Positions 23,658 to 33,717 of a DNA stretch of 64,000 nucleotides are shown here, piece by piece. The position numbers and the translations under genes are program-made. Origin of the DNA: Seminavis robusta. Its lineage: Eukaryota > Bacillariophyta > Bacillariophyceae > Naviculales > Naviculaceae. The stretch spans positions 1-64,000 of the forward strand of contig CAICTM010000112.1 of the NCBI GenBank assembly GCA_903772945.1, given 5' to 3'. Numbering within the stretch: position 1 is the first letter of the stretch; every line of letters starts with the position of its first letter. A model generated the notes under the pieces. It was not told the DNA's origin. It did no database searches and saw only the letters and a program-made list of their open reading frames with translations.

Positions 23658-25182
23658 CTAAGATTGACCAAATGAGGTGGGTTGAATTGGAGGAACCATG
23701 CTTTGCGTCCTTTCGTCGTCGAAATCGCCCTTTGACTTGTACACATCATTGGCAAGAGGGAATGGGTCATTCGTCGTCTTATGCTTCGCAAGATGATAAT
23801 CATGTAGGAACATTTTCCATGATTCAAGAGCACCCCCTTCGCTGTCGTGTTCCAATAGCTGGTTTTTGCTGCTGACACACAGTTCCGACCAGGGCAACTT
23901 CATGTCTTCGGACCATTGGACCAGCACTTGGCTACTGCAGATATCTGGTAACAAACCTGCTCCATGATTATTTGCTTTCTCATTGCCCTCTCTCATGCGT
24001 TCCTTGTAAAACGAAGTCGTGATGCAGTACAAAACTATCCATAGCGATTCCCAGTGATAGTATCTCCGAAGCCGCTTCATGCGACAAAAGGCATATCGAA
24101 GCTCGGCACAAGGGTACGGTTTGGTCAAAAACTCTTCTGAAATCACCACGACGGCATGTCGACAGGTTTCCAACGCGTATTGCATTTGTCGAGTCGGATC
24201 TCCATCCAGGGGGCGCATTTGTTGGTCAAAGAAGCAGTTCAGACCTGCCGCGGCAAACGTTCGGTTCATTGTGTCCACTTCACTTAGTTTCTGCTTTCCA
24301 GTATGGCTGAGAAATACGTCAAAGAACGGCTGATGATGGGTCGACGAGAGTCTGAGCCGTTTTGGCTTGGGGCCCCGTTCCAGAAATCGAGCAACATTCC
24401 AATTCTTCACGGATCGGGCCAAGTCCAGAGCTGTCTGCCCCGCAAGGTTCACCGCATCCAACTCCACATCACTGTCATGAACCAAAATCTGAACCACGGC
24501 TATTTCGTCCTTATCATTGGTGCTGGCTTCGTGCAGCACAGTGTTTCCGTCCTTGTTTCTGAGACTGATATCTGCTCCCGCCCGCAGGAGCTCTTGGACC
24601 GTTTCAACATGACCACAATGACTGGTTTCGTGCAAGCCCGTGTTTCCATTGGCCATGGTAGCATTCAAATTGGCATGAAACTTTTGCAACGCTTGGATAC
24701 AAGGAACCCGATTGTAGCGACATGCATAATGCAGGGCCGTTTCTCCCGTCTCGAGATCATTGCAAACATCTACTGAAGTCCCAGCTTTTAACAGGAGCTG
24801 TAAGGGCTTCAAGCGTCCGTCGTAGCTGGCACAGTGCAACGGCGTGTACCCTCCGTGATTTTTGACTTCAATGTCCACTCGGTGTCGACCCAACAATTCC
24901 TCCACAACCTGTGCGTGTCCGTGCCAGCTGGCAAAGTGCAACGGCGTATCTCCGTATGACGCGGAGGTGGCCAAAATATCTGCTCCCTGACTCAAAAGTT
25001 ATCTTACGACGCTGAGTCTGCCGCATTTGCAGGCAAAATGCAAGGCTGTATATGCTTTTGGCTTCCTTGTTGGCATTCTTGGCCAAAAGTTCTCTCACCA
25101 AGGCAATTTGTCCGTGCCTGCTGGCATTTTGAAGAGGTGTCCTCCCGTAATCATCAAGTTGTGTGGAATGTCCGTTGCCCAT
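23658..25182 (-). CDS. Ankyrin-repeat / TIR-domain protein
   Basis: The ATG at 25182 starts an ankyrin series (YGRTPLQNASRHGQIAL, then GDTPLHFASWHGH, GYTPLHCASYDG, ETALHYACRYNR, NTGLHETSHCGH, NTVLHEASTND, QTALDLAR; ~25150-24390). A TIR domain begins at ~24326 (FFDVFLSHTGK), with CRHAVVVISEEFL and YPCAELRYAF. The Glu of CAEL (codon 24102-24104) matches the catalytic Glu of TIR NADases. Between 24987 and 25098 the coding strand holds one decayed ankyrin repeat that is out of frame and has a stop. GTGAGA...GTCAG at its edges would remove exactly 112 nt and join phase 0 (IAL|GADIL). So the gene is either intact with an intron derived from a repeat, or a pseudogene. Ankyrin-TIR fusions suggest an innate-immune or cell-death receptor; that role is inferred. 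Confidence 0.7.
24987..25098 (-). other. Putative 112-nt intron made of a decayed ankyrin repeat
   Basis: The donor GTGAGA (25098 downward) and the acceptor GTCAG (ending at 24987) flank a stretch whose three-frame translation still shows an ankyrin repeat (TALHFACKCGRLSVVR, followed by a stop). Splicing restores one continuous frame. Confidence 0.45.
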
Positions 25183-25485
25183 GGTACTGTTGCGTTGTAC
25201 TATCGTCGTGAAGATTGAAGACCGATGGATGACAAACGAAACTTTGCTCTAGAGATACCGGTAGGTGTGGTACCAGTTTATGTCACGTTCTGTAACTGTG
25301 CAACTCTGGAGCCCGAGACTTGGATATTCACTGAACCCAAGGGGATGCCCAATCCGAGGTGAAACACCTCCATTCGAGTGGAAGTCTCGCGATCGAGAAC
25401 CTGTTCTCCACAACGTAGTTAACGTCTACGGTATCCTCATTAGACTGCCCCCTTTTGGCATCAAATTGTTGAAAGATTGAATTGA

Positions 25486-25608
25486 AAAAAAAACTGAACG
25501 TCTAATAACGGATTCAGACGAGATGTGCTTGAGGACTACCCACGAGCTAAGGCTCGGGTATTTCCCACAGTCAAGTCTGCTCACCGGCCACACTGGCCTC
25601 CTGAGAGG
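25486..25608 (-). mobile_element. SINE-like element, full-length copy with 18-bp target-site duplication
   Basis: The 123-bp insert lies between perfect direct repeats GTTGAAAGATTGAATTGA at 25468-25485 and 25609-25626. On the minus strand it starts CCTCTCAGGAGGCCAGTG and ends in about nine T. A GGCC-loop-GGCC hairpin and a GACTTGACT word in the head faintly recall a tRNA arm, and CTTAGCTCGTGGG resembles a Pol III A box. Long duplications, 5'-truncated sister copies and the T-tail suggest LINE-mobilised Pol III RNA. The tRNA origin is speculative. Confidence 0.75.
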
Positions 25609-25898
25609 GTTGAAAGATTGAATTGAATGATTCAATCATCGTACGTACCGGTACAGTACCTCGTAGGGTTCCAGCAAAGGGGAGACAGTCAAATGCTGCC
25701 AAGAGAGCCCTTGAGCACAGAAACAACCAGCTAGCTAGCTAGCCTTCACCTATTCTTGGACTTCATGGCAACTCTAACCCCCCCCCCGTCTGGTTCATTG
25801 CTTCCTTCTCATCTTCCGCTCCGATTTGAGTTCGCTTTGACAAAACAACTAGATGAACCCAAAATCCGTACAATATGATAAGAGCGGAGTAATTCGCT

Positions 25899-25971
25899 TC
25901 TTCCTTAGCTCAGTTGGTAGAGCGTGCGACTGTTAATCGCAAGGCCAGGAGTTCGACCCTCCTAGGGAGAG
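25899..25971 (+). tRNA. tRNA-Asn (GTT)
   Basis: 73 nt folding as a cloverleaf: acceptor TCTTCCT/AGGGAGA (one wobble), D stem GCTC/GAGC, anticodon stem TGCGA/TCGCA with loop CTGTTAA (anticodon GTT), 5-nt variable loop, T stem AGGAG/CTCCT with loop TTCGACC. A boxes and B boxes are intact. No intron and no encoded CCA. Confidence 0.93.
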
Positions 25972-25976
25972 TTTTT
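25972..25976 (+). terminator. Pol III T5 terminator of tRNA-Asn
   Basis: Five T immediately after the discriminator base, the usual RNA polymerase III stop. Confidence 0.8.
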
Positions 25977-26072
25977 GCTGAGACGCACAGTTTTGCTGGA
26001 GAGCGTGACTTGGGGATGATTGCCTCCACGGAGCGGGCGACTGAAGCCGCAACAAGCACCAAGCAATACGTT

Positions 26073-26145
26073 TCTTCCTTAGCTCAATTAAAATTGGAGA
26101 GCGTGCGACAAGGCCAGGAGTTCGACCCTCCTCTACTAGGGAGAG
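26073..26145 (+). pseudogene. tRNA-Asn pseudogene (anticodon arm lost)
   Basis: The copy repeats the acceptor, D-arm start, variable and T arm of the tRNA at 25899. The ten bases that hold the anticodon loop and 3' stem are gone, the D loop is altered (AATTAAAATT) and a 4-base insert lies before the 3' acceptor strand. It ends in T5. It lies 174 bp downstream in the same orientation, so it is probably a decayed tandem duplicate. Confidence 0.85.
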
Positions 26146-27529
26146 CTTTTTCGTGGAGAACCAGATCAGATTGAAATGCTTGTCCTTTTGCTATTACGGG
26201 CGGCGCTGTGTACGAGCTGGGAGCACACTTCCCCAATAAAGAGGAGGCATGCGACGGGACTTCGCAGCTGAAGAAACCAGTGTTAAAGTGGTGCTGTTTC
26301 CAAACAAGATGCAGCGATTGGTCGAACAACCGAAGATTTAGCATGGCCCACAAGCACACTCAGTTGCCTGTTTTGTTTTGCTGGAGGCAGAACGACGACA
26401 AGGGCAATTATATCTAGAGCACCCAGCTAGATACATGTACGATAGCTACATCTTCATTGTTGGCATCCAGGTCGTTTGAAAGGTATTAGTAGGCAGTTGT
26501 GTCTCTGCACTCCCCGCCAACAGCCTCATAAACACTTCATTGCCAAGGCGTGTGGACTTTTCAACTTACGTGAACCATCCGGATCTACTGAGAAGTTCTT
26601 CATAGCTCCTACCGCTTCTTGATTTGATAGTTTAGGTCAGCTGTCAGTGCCGACCTCTGTGACATTGCCCCTGTCAAAGAACCTCAGGTTTATTCTGAGC
26701 ATGTTCCATGCGTACCTTGGGCACTAATTAGTATATTCCATCCTTAGTTATTAGATACATGTATTGAGTGCCACTATCATAAGATATACTCGAGTAATAC
26801 GTATGCATACTACATGTACATGTAATACGGTAGGTTGGAAGTGGCTTCAGCATGCATTAGTTAGAACATGCTCTGAAAAACAACAAGTTGCTACGGTACC
26901 GGTACACCTCTTCCACCATACCGTCCCGGTTGTGCGGTTGTGTAGCAAACTTGGGACAACAGAGCCCTGCAGGTAGAGCTTTAGTTACATACTGTATACC
27001 GGTACTGTGTCGATTTATTGAAGATTCGTGTACCAGGTAAGATTCGGGTGCTGCTGGGGTGGAATATTCAGGCAAAAACTACTATTTCCATCTAACTGAG
27101 GTTAGAGTGTATTATGAATAACAAATGCAAGCGTCTTTTGGACACAAAAAGACGTTCAGAAAGGTCGTACGTAGGTAGATACGCACCATCGCTTTTGACG
27201 ATCAGTGGCGGAACATGGCAACCTTGCGCCTGGGCTCTTGGTTCTTGGTGTCACCGCCACGGCAACACCGACCGAACGGCCCCCTCACCTGGAATTAGCT
27301 GGCTCTTGCTGGCTATTGGCACAGTGGACTGCAAGAAGTAAGACGCAGGCTGGAAAGAAGTTCTTGTGTTGGCTGTATACTGCAGTTCGTGCAGCTTTGG
27401 ATACTCAGCCACAGCATTCAACATCAAGACGTCAAGACATCGCAAGCCACCGGGAATAGGATACCCCTGACCTCCTTCCGTCATCAGACGCCAGTAGAGG
27501 CTGCAATAGACAGTTTCGTTACATGCAAG
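26146..27529. other. Intergenic spacer
   Basis: No supportable gene. GTACCGGTAC-type words occur at ~26893 and ~26998. The last part includes the 5' UTR of the histidine kinase; a frame upstream of the chosen ATG lacks features. Confidence 0.5.
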
Positions 27530-30500
27530 ATGGCGGAGCATGAGACGGTCTCGCCAGAAAATGAATTGGAAGACGATCATACCGCTACTTGCTCGCAGCA
27601 GTCGTTTTTTGACGAAGATGACTTTCAGACATGCCAAGTTGTGAAAGATCTTGCTCAGAAAGAAACACAAGCCGTGAACTTGCTTCGTGTGTTGACCCTT
27701 GGCCTCTTGGTGGGCACTGGGGTGCTGGTTTCGACATGCACATTTTTACACATTCGACGGCAAGAGAGACAGAACTTTGAGCTCCACTTTGGATACAGCG
27801 CGGCTCAAGTCATTGAGGGGTTTCATACGTTTGTTGAGCATACAATGAGCGGGACGGCGGGGCTTTCCAACCAGATTACAAGCTTTGCATTGGATACGGG
27901 AGCACAGTTTCCATGTGTGACTCTCCCAAATTTCGAAATGATTGCGTCTGACATCAAGGCGCAATCAGGATCCCACATGGTGCACTACGCACCTATTGTC
28001 ACGGACGAAACTCGGCCAAAATGGGAAGAATTTGCCTTGGAAAATCGAGGCCAAACTCTGGAGGCTCTCGCCAAGGACAATGAGTACCGAAGTCAGCAGG
28101 ACGCAGAGTTTGGCTCGGTTGTTCCTGTGATGAACAGCAGTAGACGAGCACAAGCAGCAAAACTGCCACCAAAACCTGACCAACCCTTGGTGACCGTCTT
28201 GTCAGATGGATATCATCCCCACATACCTGCGGGAGGAGCTAGCAAAATCCGAAGAGACCAACCGGAGGGTGCCGGTCCGTTTGCACCGTTGTGGCAGGCC
28301 AGCCCTCTTCATAGTGGGTCCATGCATGTGCTGAACAATGATCTGGGCACGGCTGGTCTGGTTGTTCCCGGGATCCTGGACATTGTCGCCACTCAAAAGA
28401 AAGCTGTGATCAATTTTGCAGCATTGGCGCCTGCACCCTACAGACCTGCCAACGAAATGATGCTTCGGTCTAGCCAGTATCGACATCGGGTGGCAGATCT
28501 CATTGATGATTTGCACACGTGGCTGGTATACCCAGTGTTTGATACCTTCGACGAGAAGAGTCGTTCCGTAGTGGGAATTATTGTAACCGATGTGTATTGG
28601 AAGATACTCCTGTCAAACCTGCTACCTTCCCACATGAGAGGCATTGATTGCGTCGTGAGCAATTCCTTTGGCCAAGAATTCACTTATCGCCTAAACGGCG
28701 GCGTTCCAATACTCTTGGGCATGGGCGACCATCATGACAAAAACTACGATGAGATGGCCGTGTCTACAGATGTTGGTATTTTCTTGGAAGAGCGAGCTAG
28801 TCCTGAGACGAGAGGCTTTGGTGCGGTTCCTCTCAGCAACTCCACAAGCTACAGAATACGCGTCTATCCATCAAGGGAGAATGAATCAGCCTACTTGACA
28901 CACGAGCCTCATTTGTACACTATCATTGCATCTCTCATCTTCTCCTTCGCCTCAATAGTCTTTCTCACATACTCTTGTGTGGTGGACAGGCGACAAAACG
29001 TCATGACAAGCAAGGTTGTCAAGAAGTCTGAACGGATGGCAAAACTGGAGCAGAACATCAATGAATTCTTTTCACACGAAATCAGGTAAGTGCATCATAG
29101 AGCAGGGCAAGTTCAAAGACCATACTGTTTTGCCAATCTGAACCCGTTCCGACTTGCAGGAACCCTTTGGCTTCGGCCATAACTGCAACCTCATTCCTAG
29201 ATGCGGCGCTACAGGAACCGAATCCAACACCAGAGTCGCAGCGTCTCGCACGGGAAGATATTGAAGCTGTGAAGTCCAGCCTCAACTTCATCAACGATTT
29301 CATGCGTTCGATGCTCGACATCTACCGTGCTGCAGCAGGCCGCATCACAGTGGATAAGGCGCCCACAGATGTCAAGACGGACATTCTGGAACCAGTGGCA
29401 ACCATAATGCGTCACCGCGGTGTTGACTATGATGTCCTGGTCGAATGCCCTGACAACTTGATCGTCATGACTGATCGTATCAGGCTGACACAAATAGTCT
29501 TGAATTTGTCAAGGAACGCCGCAAAGTTTGTGGAGGTTGGGTACATTAAACTGAGAGCAGGCGTCGACCCACGGACTAGCCATGTGACGTTGTACTGCGA
29601 AGACACTGGTCCGGGTGTCTCCAAAGAGAAGCGCAGCAGACTTTTTTCAAGGTATCAAGTGAGCTTGGACTCATTGTCACAAGGGACGGGCATAGGGCTG
29701 AACCTCTCCAAGCAGCTTTGCAAGATACTAGGTGGGAACCTCTCGTTGGACGAGACATATCATAGCAGTTTCCTTGAGCGACCAGGAGCTCGTTTTGTCA
29801 TAGACATGGAAACGCCGCCATTGGACGTTGAAGTGGCCTTCCCACTCAGTTCTGAAACTTGCGAAATGGAGGTCGACGAAGGGGCTCCTTCGATGACCCT
29901 TGGATGCGAGGATGAAACAATCGGACCAGGTCCTCTCTTCAAAGTCGACGCTTCTTCTGACTCAACTCAACCAAGCCAACCGCAGCCACTCTTCAAAACA
30001 AACTGTCTCTCAGACTCGAATCCAGCATCCCAGCAACTGCGGCCACTCTTCAAAACCAGCTCTGAGCCAGACTCGAATCCTGCATCCCAACCACAGCCTC
30101 TGTTCAATCCCAGCTCTGAGCCAGACCCAAATCAAACATCCCAAACACAGCCCCTGTTAAATATCAAATCTGATGGGTCAGTCTCCAATGCAGCATCCAA
30201 GCCGCAGCCACTCTTCAAAGTCGACTCTGGGTCAGACTCAAACCCAGCATCTCTTCCATCTTCCCAATCACATCCACTCTTTTTAAAAAAGCCCAGCTCT
30301 GAGCTAGACCCAAATCAATCATCCCAACCACAGCAACCGTTCAAGATCAACTCTGGAGGGTCGGAATCAAATGCTACTACCGACAATAGTAGCAACCAAA
30401 AACAGACACCACGCCCTTTGGACGCCCCCAAAGCAAACCAAGAAGAACTCCCCGAAGGACTGTCGATCCTCTTTGTAGACGACGACCCCATGATTCGGAA

Positions 30501-31135
30501 ACTGACAGTAAGGGCACTGAAGAGGGTTGCGCCGGCTAGCTGGACCACCCACGAAGCTTCTAGTGGTGAAATGGCCCTGGAGATGTGCCACAACAATGAT
30601 CAGGAATACAGGTACGCCAACGCAATGCTGGATACAGCAAGCTGGTCTCCGAGCTGCATGCGTGGACTCGACTCGACTCGACTCACACCACCCCCACAAA
30701 TCAGCATCATTTTTCTAGATCAGTACATGGCATCTGTGACCAAAAGCCTGCTCGGCACGGAGACTGCCCAAACCATGCGCATCAAAGGGGTCAGATCCAA
30801 GCTCATTGGCTTGTCTGCTAATGAGCTTCGTGACAACTTCCTCATGGCAGGTGCTGACGAATTCATATTAAAGCCGAGTGAGTGGTTGGCGTCTGTGTCG
30901 TTGTTTTGCGATTGTTTATACCGGGGCCCTGTATAGTGACCCTTGTTGCTTTTCCCAAATAAAAGGAAGCTTATCTATCTTTTGCACTCATGTCTTTCTC
31001 CACGCTTTCTTTTCTCCTAAAATCTAACTACATGTAGTGCCTTGCAACCCTTCCAAGCTCAAGCCTTTACTGAACGGAATCTTGGATTTGCCCTGTAGTC
31101 GAGAATCTGTCTCTGCAAAAGTCCAATCTCCCTGA
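27530..31135 (+). CDS. Hybrid sensor histidine kinase with extracellular sensor and receiver
   Basis: Four exons: 27530-29085, 29160-30611, 30705-30877 and 31038-31135 (introns 74, 93 and 160 nt, all GT-AG, frame kept). The ATG at 27530 sits in CAAGATGG. TM1 (residues ~50-73) and TM2 (~461-485) enclose a ~390-residue outside domain, CHASE-like by layout but unassigned. Then come the H box SHEIRNPL (intron 1 splits the Arg codon), N box LTQIVLNLSRNAAKF, G1 EDTGPGV and G2 GTGIGLNL. A linker of imperfect ~20-residue repeats (PLFK-x-S-x-S-(E/D)-PDSNPASQ) leads to a receiver: FVDDDPM, phospho-Asp in IIFLDQYM, GLSANE and FILKP. Exons 3 and 4 complete the receiver (KPMPCNPSKLKPLLNGIL). It probably senses an external cue and phosphorylates its own receiver. 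Confidence 0.85.
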
Positions 31136-31420
31136 TACATCAGCCGCCTCAGCCGTGCCTCCTGATGGACCCCAACGCCAGAAACTGCAAGCCAGGAAAT
31201 CACCTGGTCCATGTCTTGAAGAATGACAGGATCAGAGGGAGCACGGTACGGTAGGAGCATGTGAATCTTCGAATCCACAGGGTCATGCTCTTCTCTATGA
31301 GGGCAAACACATGAGCCTAAGCAGTCCTTCCATTTCCAGCTATTTGTTTTCCTCTACCAGTAGTGGCAACAATGAAACAGCCAGTGTCGCACCATTCTAA
31401 CTTGGACTCCTTCATTGTGG
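31136..31420. other. Short spacer, likely 3' UTRs
   Basis: Nothing recognisable. It lies between the stop of the kinase gene and the convergent Pro/Ser-stalk fragment. Confidence 0.4.
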
Positions 31421-32038
31421 TTACCTAGTGGAATAGACCAGATTGATGTACACATCCTGCTGGAGGCAGATGGGGTTCACATCTGCAGAGGCATCCATTA
31501 TGAAACTGACAAAGCCAGTTGCCACCCAAGTATTGAATGTGGCCTGTGTCACAACAAAATCAGTCTGGTCATTGGTACTCGAGCATTCCCCCCCCACCAT
31601 TGTTTTGACCCAAGTTGTTTCCATCTTGGTCAATTACATCATAGAACTCATTGCTTGAGCCCAGATCACCCCGGACAAAAGTTTGAACAGTCACATCACT
31701 AGTGGCAGGCAACAGAGAATCAAAACAAAGATAAAGTTGTTCCTATTCAAGGATACAGAGAAAGTTAGTGTTGGAAACAGACCCCCAGCAATGTAGGTGT
31801 TCACATGTAGCTCACTTACCCCATCTGTTGTAATTGGGCACACATTTGAAGTTGTAGTTGTTGAACAAGACTTGGTAGGAGCCTGGCTGGGAGTCACACT
31901 TGGTGTCAAGCTTGGACATATACTCTGGCTTGGTGGAAAGCTTTGGCTTGGTGGAAAGCTTAAGCTGGGTGCTGTACTGGGTGCTGGATATGAATAGACC
32001 AGATTGATGTACACATCCTGCTGGATGTACTGTTTCAT
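31421..32038 (-). pseudogene. Pro/Ser-stalk plus C-terminal domain fragment (relative of 53796-56008)
   Basis: Minus-strand frame: a short stalk (PSLSFPPSQSFPPSQ...PSQAPTK), then a 77-nt intron (31743-31819, GTAAGT...TAG) that joins TTDG|EQLY in phase 0, then the domain VTVQTFVRGD...YDVIDQDGNNLGQNNGG and FNTWVATG...DVYINLVYS. The same domain and intron site occur at 53796-54235. A G8 run (31588-31595 region, coding strand) shifts the frame inside the domain relative to the paralogue. The 5' end is missing: a 34-bp stretch coding QQDVYINLVYS is repeated at both ends (31431-31464, 31992-32025), so the left part is the tail of a lost upstream domain. Function unknown. Confidence 0.65.
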
Positions 32039-33717
32039 CTTTGCAGTGCCCAGAATTTCCTGCTCACAGTGCCCTACTAGCTAGTTACTTAATATTAGTT
32101 AGTAGCTACAGTACGGTATCATACCGGTACATGTATGTATGTAGACAAGACAGAACCAAGGTCTATCTATGATCATCATCAGTGTGTGAGCCATCATTCA
32201 GCCTGTACGGTAGTATCTCTAAACCATTACGAAAGGAATTCCGAGATATTCCATTCTTGGTTGCCCAGCGTTGCCCCCAGTCGACCCTGCTGATTGAATT
32301 CTATTCTATTCTATTCTATTCTATTCGATTGGATTGAATCAAATTCGTTTCTTCCCATGCTCCTTGTGCTAACTCACTCACTCCCTCTGATCCTGCTGTC
32401 ACTCTCAAGACCAGGTGATCTTCTGGTTTGCAGCTTCTGACTGAGAGTACGCTAGAGATTGATTGTATCTTTGATGTCTCCCTTCGCAGGAAAAAGGCAT
32501 GCATGACCAAATTTTTTTCTTGCAGCCATCACAGTGGGGTTGTTGGAGATCTGGTTGGTACCAAAAAAGAAAGCTGAGTTATTGCCTCGCTCCAAACAAA
32601 CAAAAAGGGAGCATTCTCATTCCAGTATGTAAAGGGTCTTCCATTGATATATAGCTATCATTCGCAGACAGAAAGTTCTAAGGATCTCGTATACAGTAGT
32701 GGATTGGATTGGGAGGAACAACAAACTGGTAGGGGGTTTGGGTGGGAGTTGCTGAAGAAATCCTTCTTGACTAGCAGAAGGGTGGGTAGTGGGATGACTG
32801 TTCCTTCATCATCATCAAGTCTGTTCTGCTTGTGTACCAGTACCAGTACTAGTACGGTAGTACTGTAGCAGTTCCAGTAGTGGGAGAGTCGAGTCGAGTC
32901 GAGTCGAGTCCATCGTATGATAGCTAGCTAGTAGAACCCAAGCTTTTGGCGCGACGCCTCACATTGCGCACAATGGATCCAAAAGCAACCACAGCTTTTT
33001 GGTGTTTTCTCTCGATCGTCGTCATGTGTCTGTCTCTGCTGGTTGCTTTGTTTGCTTTGTTGGTAAATAATAATAAAGCAATTTTAAAATTCAAAGTTGA
33101 ACTTGAGTGATCCGTAGTGCAAAGTCCAATGCTCGTCCCACTTCCGACCAATGAAACGGATCGTTCTCCGATGCAAAAAGACGGACCCAAATGATGATGC
33201 GAATCATTGCAATGATAGTCGATAGAAGCTTCTTCTTCTTCTTCATCATCATCATGGTGAGTGAATGATGATCAGATGGATGGATAGATGGATAGAGAAA
33301 GTCGAGGAAGATCTTGTGCCGCGATGATGATGCATGCTTCTATCTGTGCCATCAAGAAGAAGCGCGGACAAATAAATAAATTCAGAGAACCCCAAGCTTC
33401 CCCGCGGCCCGACAGCCTTTTTTAGATATTCCACGCTGCAAGCCCACGGTATCTTTTCCAAAAGATCTGTCTGTCCGGCGTCCGTTCCACATGCCAACAT
33501 CCAAACGCAGCCGACATCCGTGCATGGTTGGCACACACATAGTCTACCGTACATCTCCTCAATGGACATGATTCCTTGCTTGATCCAAACCTTGGTCTCT
33601 TGTTCCTGTTATTAGGACTCCAGTGCGATATCACTACTGTCCCTTTTATCACCACTCTGAGTAGTTACTCTAGTCAATCATAGACAAGTCAATCAATAGT
33701 AACAATCAATCATCACA
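32039..33717. other. Intergenic spacer with simple repeats
   Basis: It holds (ATTCT)n at 32298-32326 and (GAGTC)5 at 32886-32910, plus poly-CATC/TTC patches near 33230-33255. No gene that I can support; an 88-codon ATG frame at 32924-33190 (-) has no features. Confidence 0.5.
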
